Shown: piece after piece, positions 1 to 7,048 of the stretch
Layout of the letters: each line of letters opens with the position of its first letter
Position numbering within the stretch: the stretch's first letter is position 1
DNA from: Micromonospora solifontis
GTDB taxonomy: Bacteria; Actinomycetota; Actinomycetes; Mycobacteriales; Micromonosporaceae
NCBI RefSeq assembly: GCF_003725545.1
Contig: NZ_RJLN01000006.1
Span: forward strand, 1-64,000
Direction: 5' to 3'
DNA: 64,000 bases
Notes under the pieces: generated by a model
Databases searched by the model: none
The model's input: only the letters and a program-made list of their open reading frames with translations
What the model was told of the DNA's origin: nothing
Program-made: the position numbers and the translations under genes

Positions 1-2
1 AC

Positions 3-131
3 CACGCGGACCTCAGCGGGGCGGACCTGACCGGGGCGTCCCTGCACGGGGTCGTCTGGCGGGCGACCACGTGCCCCGACGGCACGAACAGCGACACGGC
101 GGGCGGCACCTGCGCCGGTCACCTGTCCTGA
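3..131 (+). CDS. Pentapeptide-repeat protein, C-terminal end (partial)
   Basis: The reading frame is open from the left edge and stops at 129-131. The 42 visible residues begin with repeats of the A(D/S)LxG type (HADLSGADLTGASLHG), which form the right-handed quadrilateral helix of pentapeptide-repeat proteins. They end in a short tail with two cysteines (TTCPDG...GGTCAGH). Proteins ending this way in actinomycetes are often membrane or secreted proteins of unknown role. The N-terminus lies outside the window, so no function can be given. Confidence 0.75.
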   Translation, partial: HADLSGADLTGASLHGVVWRATTCPDGTNSDTAGGTCAGHLS

Positions 132-152
132 GGCGACCGGCCGGAACGAGGA

Positions 153-345
153 GTGGGGGAGGCGGCGCTGGTCATCGAGCCGCACATACGACGGACGGTG
201 AAGGTGACGGGCCGGCGGCTCGGCTCGGGGTACGCGATCGCACGCGTCTCGTGCTGACCGCCGGACACGTGGCCGGCGACCTCGCGGATCTCTGCACGGT
301 CGCGCTCAGCGACGACGCCGAGGGCGTCGACCGTGCCGGGTGTTC
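153..345 (+). pseudogene. Trypsin-like serine protease remnant, frameshifted and truncated
   Basis: A GTG at 153 follows an ACGAGGAG ribosome-binding site and reads a short peptide ending in GSGYAIARVSC before a stop at 255. One frame over, starting at about 240, the DNA reads RTRLVLTAGHVAGDL. Together GSGYAI...LVLTAGHV is the N-terminal signature of the trypsin-like fold, with the catalytic His in TAGH. The Asp and Ser regions are absent, because the sequence runs into the 3' end of the opposing gene at 379. I read this as a decayed gene with a frameshift near 240 and loss of its 3' part. Confidence 0.6.
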
Positions 346-378
346 CTCACCGCCGGCACGCCGGTCGCGCGCTGACCG

Positions 379-1518
379 TCAGTCGTCGACCCGGTCCAGC
401 GCCAGGTCGAGGAACCGCGCGTACGCCTGGAGCGCCGACCCGACCCGGGCGTCGGTCGCCGGGTCGAGCGGGACCAGTGGGCGGACCCGGACCGCGACCC
501 GCTCCCTGCCCAGCGTCCGCTTCCAGATGCCCACCACCCGGCCGCCGCGTACCACCGTCGACTGGAAGACGCCGTTGTTGCCGGGGACCACGGCGGCGGC
601 GTGCGCCGGGTCGAGCATGAGCGTCCGGTCCTTGAAGCCGAGCAGGTATTCGTCGAAGCCGGGCAGCGTGTGCACATCGTCGACCGGCTCGCGGGGCGCG
701 TCGAGCAGCGCGGCGTCGACCAGCGCCGCCGCGCCGTCCACCTCGACCGGGGCGAGGGCGTCACCGGCCACCGCGATGCCGCGCCGGGCGTCGGTGACGG
801 TCAGCCCGGTCCAGCGGGCCAGGTCGTGCGCGGTGACCGGGCCGTGGCTGCGCACGTAGCGCAGTGCGAGCAGCCCGAGGGCCTCCTCCCGGTCGGGCCG
901 GCGCGGGTCGGGCACCCACTCGTCGAGCAGGGCGAACGTCTGCTCCTTGCCGACCTGTGGGGCGATGCAGGTGACGCCGCGCTGGCTCGCGTACCACAGC
1001 AGGTGGTAGCCCCGCTGGCCGCCGGTGTCGAGGCCGGCGGCGTTGAGCGCGGCCAGGCACTCGGCCCGGGTCAGCCGGCCGCCGCCGGCCAGCGCGTCGC
1101 CGAGCACGTCGACGGCGCGGTCCGCGTCGCTCTCGCTGAGGCCGAGCTGGGCCCGGCGGGTGGCGGCGCCGGCGAGGGTACGCACCCCGGTCACCGCCAG
1201 CATCCAGTGCGCGTCGCGGGCGGGCACCAGGTGGACGGTGCCCCGCATCGGCCAGGTGCGCAGCGCCTCGCGTCGCTCCAGGGCCGCGCGCACGTCCGTC
1301 CGGCGGCGGCCGGGCAGGCGTACGCCGAGCGACCATTCGCCGCTCGCCACGTCCTGGGCCTGCATGGCGCCGAACCACTCCACCACGTCGGCCACGCCCT
1401 CGGGGCGGGCCACCGGATGCGGGCGCAGCAGCAGGCTGGTCATGCGCAGCGCCAGCGCCTCGGCGCCGGTGAGCCGTACCGGCACGGCCACCTCCCGTCG
1501 ATCGTGGACGGCCAGCAT
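379..1518 (-). CDS. AlkZ/YcaQ-like winged-helix DNA glycosylase family protein
   Basis: About 380 residues with the architecture of the HTH_42 (AlkZ/YcaQ) family, whose studied members unhook DNA crosslinks or bulky adducts. Near the N-terminus the sequence WFGAMQAQD carries the QxQ motif that is catalytic in AlkZ and YcaQ. It is followed by MRGTVHLV, a central winged-helix region and a C-terminal PGFDEYLLGFKDR segment, all typical of the family. Start choice is uncertain: ATG at 1518, or GTG at 1491 or 1485. The GTG at 1485 has GGGAGG just upstream and would give a length closer to the family norm. It stands alone and faces the PRC-barrel gene. A role in DNA repair or antibiotic self-protection is inferred from the family. 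Confidence 0.75.
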   Translation of the reverse strand: MLAVHDRREVAVPVRLTGAEALALRMTSLLLRPHPVARPEGVADVVEWFGAMQAQDVASGEWSLGVRLPGRRRTDVRAALERREALRTWPMRGTVHLVPARDAHWMLAVTGVRTLAGAATRRAQLGLSESDADRAVDVLGDALAGGGRLTRAECLAALNAAGLDTGGQRGYHLLWYASQRGVTCIAPQVGKEQTFALLDEWVPDPRRPDREEALGLLALRYVRSHGPVTAHDLARWTGLTVTDARRGIAVAGDALAPVEVDGAAALVDAALLDAPREPVDDVHTLPGFDEYLLGFKDRTLMLDPAHAAAVVPGNNGVFQSTVVRGGRVVGIWKRTLGRERVAVRVRPLVPLDPATDARVGSALQAYARFLDLALDRVDD

Positions 1519-1592
1519 AGGCGGCCAGCCCGACATTCCGCGGCCGGGAGGTGACCGGGCGGGTGGCGGAGCCGCCACCCGCCCGCGGATCG

Positions 1593-2327
1593 TCACCGGT
1601 CGCGGCGTGCGACGTCCGGTACGTCCGGGTCGACGACCTCGCGGCGGACCTGCGCGTGGACCGGCCGCTCCTCGACGACCTCGTGCCGGGCCAGCCGGAC
1701 CCGTTCGACCGGGACCCGCTCCTTGACCGCCACCGGACGCTCGGCGTGCAGGACCAGGTCGCGCTGCTCCTCGCCGAGGTCGGCGGGGACATCGCCGGCG
1801 TTCGTGACCGGCTCGTGCACGACGGTCACCTCGTCGTGCGCCACCGGCACCGTGCCGTCCACGTTCTCGGTCACCACGCGCGTGCGCAGCCGGGCCGTAC
1901 CGACCGGCTCGCGGACGGTGCCGAACCGGGCCCGTTCCTCGACGCGGACCGTCTCGGGCGCGCCGGTCGATCCCCGGGGCGGCTGCTCCGGCTGTCGGAC
2001 CGCGCCCTGCCCAGGCAACTGGTAGTGCCGGTAGAGCAGGGTGAGCTGGTCGACGCCGAGGGGCTGCTCGGTGTCGCTTTCCACGGCCGGGGCGCCGCGC
2101 ACGGTGGCCCGGTCGTACGGCAGCCGCACCCGGCCCGGCTGCAGCCGGGCGGCGTGCAGCGGCGCCATCGACTCGTCGTGCGTCCCGGAGCCGGTCCGCA
2201 CGCTGACCCAGGTGGGCTCGCCGGCGGCGTCGGCCCAGACCTGGCCCACCCTGCCGATCGTCGCGCCCGAGCGGTCCTGGACGTCCTGCCCGTACAGCGA
2301 ACGGACCTGCTGTTCGGTGAGGCGCAT
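1593..2327 (-). CDS. PRC-barrel and DUF2382 (YsnF/AvaK) domain protein
   Basis: A 244-residue protein. The first 80 residues (MRLTEQQVRSLYGQDVQDRSG) form a PRC-barrel-like domain. After a Pro/Gln-rich linker, the rest is a charged DUF2382 domain with repeated RLxxRVVTENV...VPVAHDEVTVVHEPV blocks. Bacillus YsnF and cyanobacterial AvaK have this domain and are linked to general stress. The ATG at 2327 has a strong GAGGAGGGA ribosome-binding site. Longer frames upstream are rejected because they lack family similarity. It is probably cytoplasmic and stress-induced, but the regulator is not visible. Confidence 0.85.
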   Translation of the reverse strand: MRLTEQQVRSLYGQDVQDRSGATIGRVGQVWADAAGEPTWVSVRTGSGTHDESMAPLHAARLQPGRVRLPYDRATVRGAPAVESDTEQPLGVDQLTLLYRHYQLPGQGAVRQPEQPPRGSTGAPETVRVEERARFGTVREPVGTARLRTRVVTENVDGTVPVAHDEVTVVHEPVTNAGDVPADLGEEQRDLVLHAERPVAVKERVPVERVRLARHEVVEERPVHAQVRREVVDPDVPDVARRDR

Positions 2328-2670
2328 GGTTCGTCCCTCCTCTCGCGGGTCACCGACGGGATCCCCGTGGAGGGCGGACGCATGCCCGGGAAGCCGGACG
2401 AATAGGAGGAGCAGGAGCAGATCCCCTGATCGCGCTACGCCAGCCACGCCGCCGGCGGAGCGCGATCCCCCGTTCAGGTGCCCGGTGCGGGGCGGCTGCC
2501 TGTGCCGGCACCGGTGGGAACAGGATCCCCGGTGCCGGGATTGCGGGCGCCGGTTGAGGACGGAACTTGCGCAAATCTTGAGGCCGGCCGCGGGGCGGCC
2601 CGCCGGCGTTTGACGCCGCAACTAACGGGTAGTCGCCCGAGCTGATCCGGAACCGAGGAGGAATCGTCTG
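2328..2670. other. Intergenic region between two divergent genes
   Basis: About 340 bp separate the PRC-barrel gene from wrbA, and both promoters must lie here. A plus-strand frame through 2460-2613 contains two cysteine pairs (CPVRGGCLC...CRDCGRRL) that look faintly like a zinc ribbon. It has no start with a ribosome-binding site, so I did not call a gene. No hairpin or promoter stands out. Confidence 0.4.
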
Positions 2671-3288
2671 ATGGACGGCCAGATCAAGGTCGCGGTGATC
2701 TACTACAGCGCGACCGGCACCACCTACCAGATGGCGCAGTCGGCGTGCGAGGCCGCCGGAGAGGCGGGCGCCGAGGTACGCCTGCGCAAGGTGCGTGAGC
2801 TGGCGCCCGACGAGGCGATCCGCTCCAACTCCGGCTGGCAGGCCCACCGCCTGGAGACCCAGGACGTGATGGAGGCCGAGCCGGACGACCTGGCCTGGGC
2901 CGACGTGGTGCTGATGGGCGCGCCCACCCGGTACGGCATGATCGCCGCCCAGCTCAAGCAGTTCATCGACACCACCGGCCCGCTCTGGTCCCGGGGCGCG
3001 CTGGCCAACAAGGTCTACAGCGGCTTCACCTCCACCGCCACCGCGCACGGTGGGCAGGAGGCGACGTTGCTGTCGTTGTACACGGTCTTCTACCACTGGG
3101 GCGGGATCGTGGTGACCCCCGGCTACACCGACCCCAGCCAGTTCGTCGCCGGCAACCCGTACGGCGCGTCGCACACCAGCAACAACGGGGAGATCCCGCC
3201 GGACCACGTGGCCCTGGCCGCGACCGCGCTGACCGCGAAGCGGGCGGTGCAGATCGGCGCCGCCCTGAAGCGGGGCCTCGCCGGCTGA
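2671..3288 (+). CDS. wrbA: NAD(P)H:quinone oxidoreductase, WrbA type
   Basis: A 205-residue flavodoxin-fold protein. The FMN phosphate loop is YYSATGTTYQMA near the N-terminus, and the isoalloxazine-contact loop is MGAPTRYGMIAAQLKQF. The Y-H-W-G-G-I segment and the following proline-rich loop (VVTPGYTDPSQF) are typical of WrbA. The enzyme reduces quinones by two electrons, protecting against redox cycling, and acts as a cytoplasmic tetramer. Length matches the family (about 200). GAGGAGG lies just upstream of the ATG. It is monocistronic: a strong hairpin follows 13 bp after the stop. Confidence 0.93.
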   Translation: MDGQIKVAVIYYSATGTTYQMAQSACEAAGEAGAEVRLRKVRELAPDEAIRSNSGWQAHRLETQDVMEAEPDDLAWADVVLMGAPTRYGMIAAQLKQFIDTTGPLWSRGALANKVYSGFTSTATAHGGQEATLLSLYTVFYHWGGIVVTPGYTDPSQFVAGNPYGASHTSNNGEIPPDHVALAATALTAKRAVQIGAALKRGLAG

Positions 3289-3300
3289 GACCTGGCGACC

Positions 3301-3339
3301 GGTGGTCGGGCGGGGGCTCTCGATCCCGCCCGGACCACC
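3301..3339 (+). terminator. Hairpin terminator after wrbA
   Basis: GGTGGTCGGGCGGG pairs with CCCGCCCGGACCACC, a 14-bp stem with one bulged base and a 10-nt loop. It lies between convergent wrbA and the trpE-like gene, so it may serve both strands. No U-tract follows, as is common in actinomycetes. Confidence 0.75.
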
Positions 3340-3353
3340 GGCCATCTCTGGCC

Positions 3354-5273
3354 CTACCCTCGTGCGGCCGATCCATGCCCGGTCAGCGCGGGCCGGTCGA
3401 GCAGGTGCCCGAGCAGGTCGGCGAGCACCACCATCCCGTCCCGGCTGAGCACCGATTCCGGGTGGAACTGCACACCCGCGAAACCGGCCCCGCGCAGCGC
3501 GTGCACCGCCCCGTCCGCCGGATCCCGGGACAGCTGCACCGGGCCGTACGGGGTGGCCATCCGGTCCGCCGCCGCCCGGGCGGTGAAGCTGGAGTAGAAG
3601 CCGACCCGGCGGGTCTCGCCGAACAGCCGGATGTCCCGCGGCACCCCCTGGTACGGCGCGTCCCGCCGGTGCAGCGGCAGCCCCAGCAGCCCGGCCAGCA
3701 ACTGGTGACCCAGGCAGACCGCCAGGGTGGGGCGACCCGCCGCCAGCAGCCGCGCCAGCAGCGCGCGGAGTGCCGCCATCTTCGGCTCGGCGAGGTCGTT
3801 CGGGTCACCCGGGCCGGGACCGACGACCACCAGGTCGTACCCGTCGACCGGGCCGGCGGCGTGCCAGTCGCGGCGGTCCACGGCCAGGCCGAGCGCGCGC
3901 AGCTGATGCGCGAGCATCCCGGTGAAGGTGTCCTCCCCGTCGACGATCAGGGCCCGGCGTCCGGCCAGGCCGGGCAGCGCGGTCGCGCCCGGGGTGCGCT
4001 GGTCCAGCCAGAACCGGGCCAGCGGGGCGTTGCGGGCGGCGAGCGCGGCGCGTACCTCCGGGTCGTCGGCCAGCCGCGGCGCGGCCTCGGCGCCCGGGCG
4101 CGGGGCCTCCGGGCCGAGGCCGAACGCGGCCAGCACGCCGGCCGCCTTGGCGTGCGTCTCGGCCACCTCGCCCTCGGCGGTGGAGTGCCGGACCAGGGTC
4201 GCCCCGACCGGCACCCGCAGCTCGCCGGCGGGGGACAGCTCGGCGGTCCGGATCAGGATCGGCGCGTCGAGGGTCTGCCGGCCCTCGTCGTCCCGGCCGA
4301 GCAGGGCGAGCACCCCGGCGTAGTAGCGCCGGCCGGTGCGCTCGTGCCGGGCGATGACCCGGCAGGCGTTCTCCATCGGGCTGCCGGTGACGGTCGGGGC
4401 GAACATGGTCTCGCGCAGCACCTCGCGCACGTCCCGGGTGCCCCGCCCGGCGAGCAGGTACTCGGTGTGCGCCAGGTGCGCCATCTCCTTCAGGTACGGG
4501 CCGACCACCTGGCCGCCGTGCTCGGCGACGGTGGCCATCATCTTCAGCTCCTCGTCGAGCACCATGTACAGCTCCTCGACCTCCTTCGGGTCGTGGAGGA
4601 AGCGCAGCAGCGCGTCCCGGTCGGCCGCCGCGCCGGTGTGCCGGAAGGTGCCGCTGATCGGGTTCATCATGACCAGGCCGTCGTCGACGCTGACGTGCCG
4701 CTCCGGACTGGCCCCGACCAGGATGCGGCGGCCGGTGTGCACGACGAACGTCCAGTACGCGCCGCGTTCGCGCAGCAGCAGCCGGCGCAGCGCGGCCAGG
4801 GCCGCCACCAGGGGCGGCCCCTGCACGGTGGCGCGCAGGGTGCGGTGGATGACGAAGTTGGCCCCGGCCCCGTGGCCGATCTCCTCGCGGAGCACCCGGC
4901 CGACCGTGTCCGCGTACTCGGCGTCGGAGATGTCGAAGGTCGCGTCCCTGGTCCGCACCGGGACGTCGGGCAGCGCGGCCACCACCTCGTCGAGGGGGAT
5001 CCGCCGGTGTTCGGCGATCGCCAGGTACTCCAGCGGGGTGCCGTCGTCCACGCAGGCGAACCCGCGTTCGGCGATCTGCCGGTAGGGGACCAGGGCCAGG
5101 GTGCGCGGCCCGGCGCCGCCCTCGGGCAGCGGGAGGTCGGCGAGCCGGTCGACGGTGCGTACCGTGCCGGTGAACAGCGCCAGGTGGTCGCCGCCGGCGC
5201 GGCGGACGAGCGCGAACGGGCCGGGGTCGAGGCCGGCGGCGACGGCGGCCAGCGGGTCGGTCGGGCGGTTCAT
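3354..5273 (-). CDS. Fused anthranilate-synthase-type enzyme (TrpE + TrpG; PhzE-like)
   Basis: A 639-residue protein with a chorismate-binding TrpE domain (about 1-400; motifs FAPTVTGSP and ISGTFRHTG) fused to a class I glutamine amidotransferase. The amidotransferase triad is Cys520 (AVCLGHQ), His604 and Glu606 (QFHPES). It makes anthranilate, or 2-amino-2-deoxyisochorismate in PhzE, from chorismate and glutamine. Its sequence and length match PhzE (about 630 residues) better than the longer TrpEG fusions. However, a tryptophan-rich leader peptide with an attenuator-like region lies upstream, which argues for anthranilate synthase in tryptophan supply. No phenazine genes are nearby. GAGGAGA precedes the ATG. 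Confidence 0.88.
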   Translation of the reverse strand: MNRPTDPLAAVAAGLDPGPFALVRRAGGDHLALFTGTVRTVDRLADLPLPEGGAGPRTLALVPYRQIAERGFACVDDGTPLEYLAIAEHRRIPLDEVVAALPDVPVRTRDATFDISDAEYADTVGRVLREEIGHGAGANFVIHRTLRATVQGPPLVAALAALRRLLLRERGAYWTFVVHTGRRILVGASPERHVSVDDGLVMMNPISGTFRHTGAAADRDALLRFLHDPKEVEELYMVLDEELKMMATVAEHGGQVVGPYLKEMAHLAHTEYLLAGRGTRDVREVLRETMFAPTVTGSPMENACRVIARHERTGRRYYAGVLALLGRDDEGRQTLDAPILIRTAELSPAGELRVPVGATLVRHSTAEGEVAETHAKAAGVLAAFGLGPEAPRPGAEAAPRLADDPEVRAALAARNAPLARFWLDQRTPGATALPGLAGRRALIVDGEDTFTGMLAHQLRALGLAVDRRDWHAAGPVDGYDLVVVGPGPGDPNDLAEPKMAALRALLARLLAAGRPTLAVCLGHQLLAGLLGLPLHRRDAPYQGVPRDIRLFGETRRVGFYSSFTARAAADRMATPYGPVQLSRDPADGAVHALRGAGFAGVQFHPESVLSRDGMVVLADLLGHLLDRPALTGHGSAARG

Positions 5274-5294
5274 CTCGGGTCTCCTCGGTGGGCC

Positions 5295-5361
5295 GGTGGC
5301 CGCCGGCGGGGCGGCCCGGTGTGCCGGGAAGAGACCGGCGGCCGCCTCGTCGGGCGGCCGC
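5295..5361 (-). promoter_or_regulatory. Attenuator-like region with alternative hairpins upstream of the trpE-like gene
   Basis: Segment 5338-5346 forms a perfect 9-bp hairpin with 5353-5361 (loop TCGTCG). The same segment, extended to 5336, can instead pair with 5295-5305 over 11 bp with one G-U. The two pairings exclude each other, as transcription attenuation needs. They sit between the leader peptide stop and the start of the trpE-like gene. I did not compute folding energies, and which state terminates is not settled. Confidence 0.6.
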
Positions 5362-5370
5362 GTCGGGAAG

Positions 5371-5430
5371 CTACGCGCGGGGGTGGGCCGCCGGGTCGGC
5401 GGGCCACCAGCAGGACACGTGCGCGAGCAT
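5371..5430 (-). CDS. trp-type leader peptide
   Basis: A 19-residue frame, MLAHVSCWWPADPAAHPRA, starts with ATG at 5430 and ends 97 bp before the fused enzyme gene. Two adjacent Trp codons are a strong sign in a peptide this short, and the AH...AAH layout resembles leader peptides I recall from Streptomyces trpE genes. Ribosome stalling at the Trp codons when charged tRNA-Trp is scarce would favour read-through. A TACAGT box lies seven bases before the ATG, so the message may be nearly leaderless. Confidence 0.8.
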   Translation of the reverse strand: MLAHVSCWWPADPAAHPRA

Positions 5431-5535
5431 GACGATCACTGTACGCGAGCGCGCGGCCCCGCGGAACCCGGTCGCCGCGCCCGCCCGCCCGGATCTTGGC
5501 TTCGGGGCCGTCCCCGGCGGGTAGGTTGACCGGCG

Positions 5536-6939
5536 ATGAACATCCTCGCGCTCGACCTCGGCACCTCGTCGGTACGCGGGCTGGTGCTGGACGCCGACGC
5601 CACCCCGCGGCCCGGCGCGCTGGCCCGCCGCAAGGTGCACCTGACCACCGGCGAGGACGGCACCGGCACCCTGGACGGGTCGACCTACCTGGCCTGCCTG
5701 GCCGAGTGCCTGGACGAGCTGGCCGCCGGCGGGCACCTGCGCGACGTCGAGCTGGTGGCGGCCTCCGCGCAGTGGCACTCGGTGCTGCCGCTGGGCGCCG
5801 ACGGCGCGCCGCTGGGGCCGGTGCTGACCTGGTTGGACACCCGGCCGGAGCCGTTGCCCGGCGCCCGGGGCCCGGTCGACCCGGACGCGTTCCACCGGCG
5901 TACCGGCGCCTGGTGGCACCGCTGCTACTGGTCGGTGCGGCTGCCCTGGCTGCGGGAGCGGGTCGGCGCGCCGGTCGGCCGGTTCGTCGGGCTGGTCGAG
6001 TACGTGCTGGGCGAGCTGCTCGACGAGGCGCCGATGTCCGTGTCGATGGCCTCCGGCACCGGGCTGCTGGACCTGCGCCGGCTGGAGTGGGACGTGGAGG
6101 CGTGCGAGCTGGCTGACGTACGGCCGGAGGACCTGCCGGCGCTGGCGCCGCACGGGTGGCACGGCCGGCTGCGTCCCGAGCACGTCCGCCGCTGGCCGCA
6201 GCTGGCCGGCGCCCGGTGGACCGCGCCGGTCGGCGACGGGGCGGCCTCCAACATCGGCTCCGGCTGCGTGGATCCGACCCGGGCGGCGGTGACCGTGGGC
6301 ACCTCCGCCGCGGTACGGCTGGTCCAGGCGTTGCCCGCCGGGGCGGAGCCGCCGCCCCTGCCGGAGGGGGTCTGGCGCTACCGGGTGGACCACGAGCACG
6401 TGGTGACCGGGGCGGCGTACTCCAGCGGCGGCAACCTGTACGCCTGGGCCACCCGGACGCTGCGGCTGCCCGAGGGGGCCGAGCTGGAGGCCGCGCTCGC
6501 CCGGGCCGCCGCGAACCTGCGGGTGCGGGCCAATCCGCGGTTCGGCGGGGACCGGCCGCCCGGGGTGTCGCCCGCCGGCTCAGGCGAGCTGCGCGGGCTC
6601 AGCTTCGGCGCCACCGCCGTGGACCTGCTGGCCGGGCTGATGACCGGCCTGTGCCGGCTGGTCGCCGACGACCTCACCGTGCTGGAGTCCGGCGTGGACG
6701 CCCCGACGGAGGTGGTGCTCGGCGGCGGCGCGATGGCCGCCTCCGCCTGGTGGCGCGGCGCGTTCGCCGAGGCGCTGGCCCCCCGGGCGGTGCGTTACCA
6801 GCGCAACCCGGAGGTCGGCGCGACCGGCGCCGCGCTCGTGGCGACGGGGCGCATCGCCGAGGCGGCGCACCTTGGCGGCATCGGCCGGACGGACGAACCC
6901 GGTCCGCCGAACACCGTAGTCGTCGACCCACCGCGCTGA
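5536..6939 (+). CDS. FGGY-family carbohydrate kinase (gluconokinase-like)
   Basis: 467 residues. The N-terminal phosphate loop MNILALDLGTSSVRG and the C-terminal adenosine-binding segment (VVLGGGAMAAS...NPEVGATGAAL) define the actin-fold FGGY kinases. The substrate-side Asp is probably in WLDTRPEP. These enzymes phosphorylate pentoses, gluconate or glycerol. The overall pattern is closest to gluconokinase, but the substrate is not provable from sequence. A TAGGTT box at 5522-5527 lies nine bases before the ATG, suggesting a leaderless transcript. It is divergent from the trpE-like gene and has no sugar-transport neighbours. Confidence 0.82.
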   Translation: MNILALDLGTSSVRGLVLDADATPRPGALARRKVHLTTGEDGTGTLDGSTYLACLAECLDELAAGGHLRDVELVAASAQWHSVLPLGADGAPLGPVLTWLDTRPEPLPGARGPVDPDAFHRRTGAWWHRCYWSVRLPWLRERVGAPVGRFVGLVEYVLGELLDEAPMSVSMASGTGLLDLRRLEWDVEACELADVRPEDLPALAPHGWHGRLRPEHVRRWPQLAGARWTAPVGDGAASNIGSGCVDPTRAAVTVGTSAAVRLVQALPAGAEPPPLPEGVWRYRVDHEHVVTGAAYSSGGNLYAWATRTLRLPEGAELEAALARAAANLRVRANPRFGGDRPPGVSPAGSGELRGLSFGATAVDLLAGLMTGLCRLVADDLTVLESGVDAPTEVVLGGGAMAASAWWRGAFAEALAPRAVRYQRNPEVGATGAALVATGRIAEAAHLGGIGRTDEPGPPNTVVVDPPR

Positions 6940-7048
6940 CGTTCCTGGTCGCGGGTCCGTACGATCCGTTGACACCGCCCGACGGCCTGGTTGGATGGAC
7001 CCCGCTCCCCCCGCCGTGGCGGAGTCGAGGGAGAGCGAGGAGGCAAGT

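Noticed and set aside
2460..2613. Possible zinc-ribbon peptide with CPVRGGCLC and CRDCG
   Set aside because: No start codon with a ribosome-binding site and no match to a family; probably chance in the intergenic region.
3375..5432. 685-codon open frame on the plus strand opposite the trpE-like gene
   Set aside because: It is the mirror of a highly conserved gene in GC-rich DNA, has a Gln/Arg/Val-rich meaningless composition and no ribosome-binding site.
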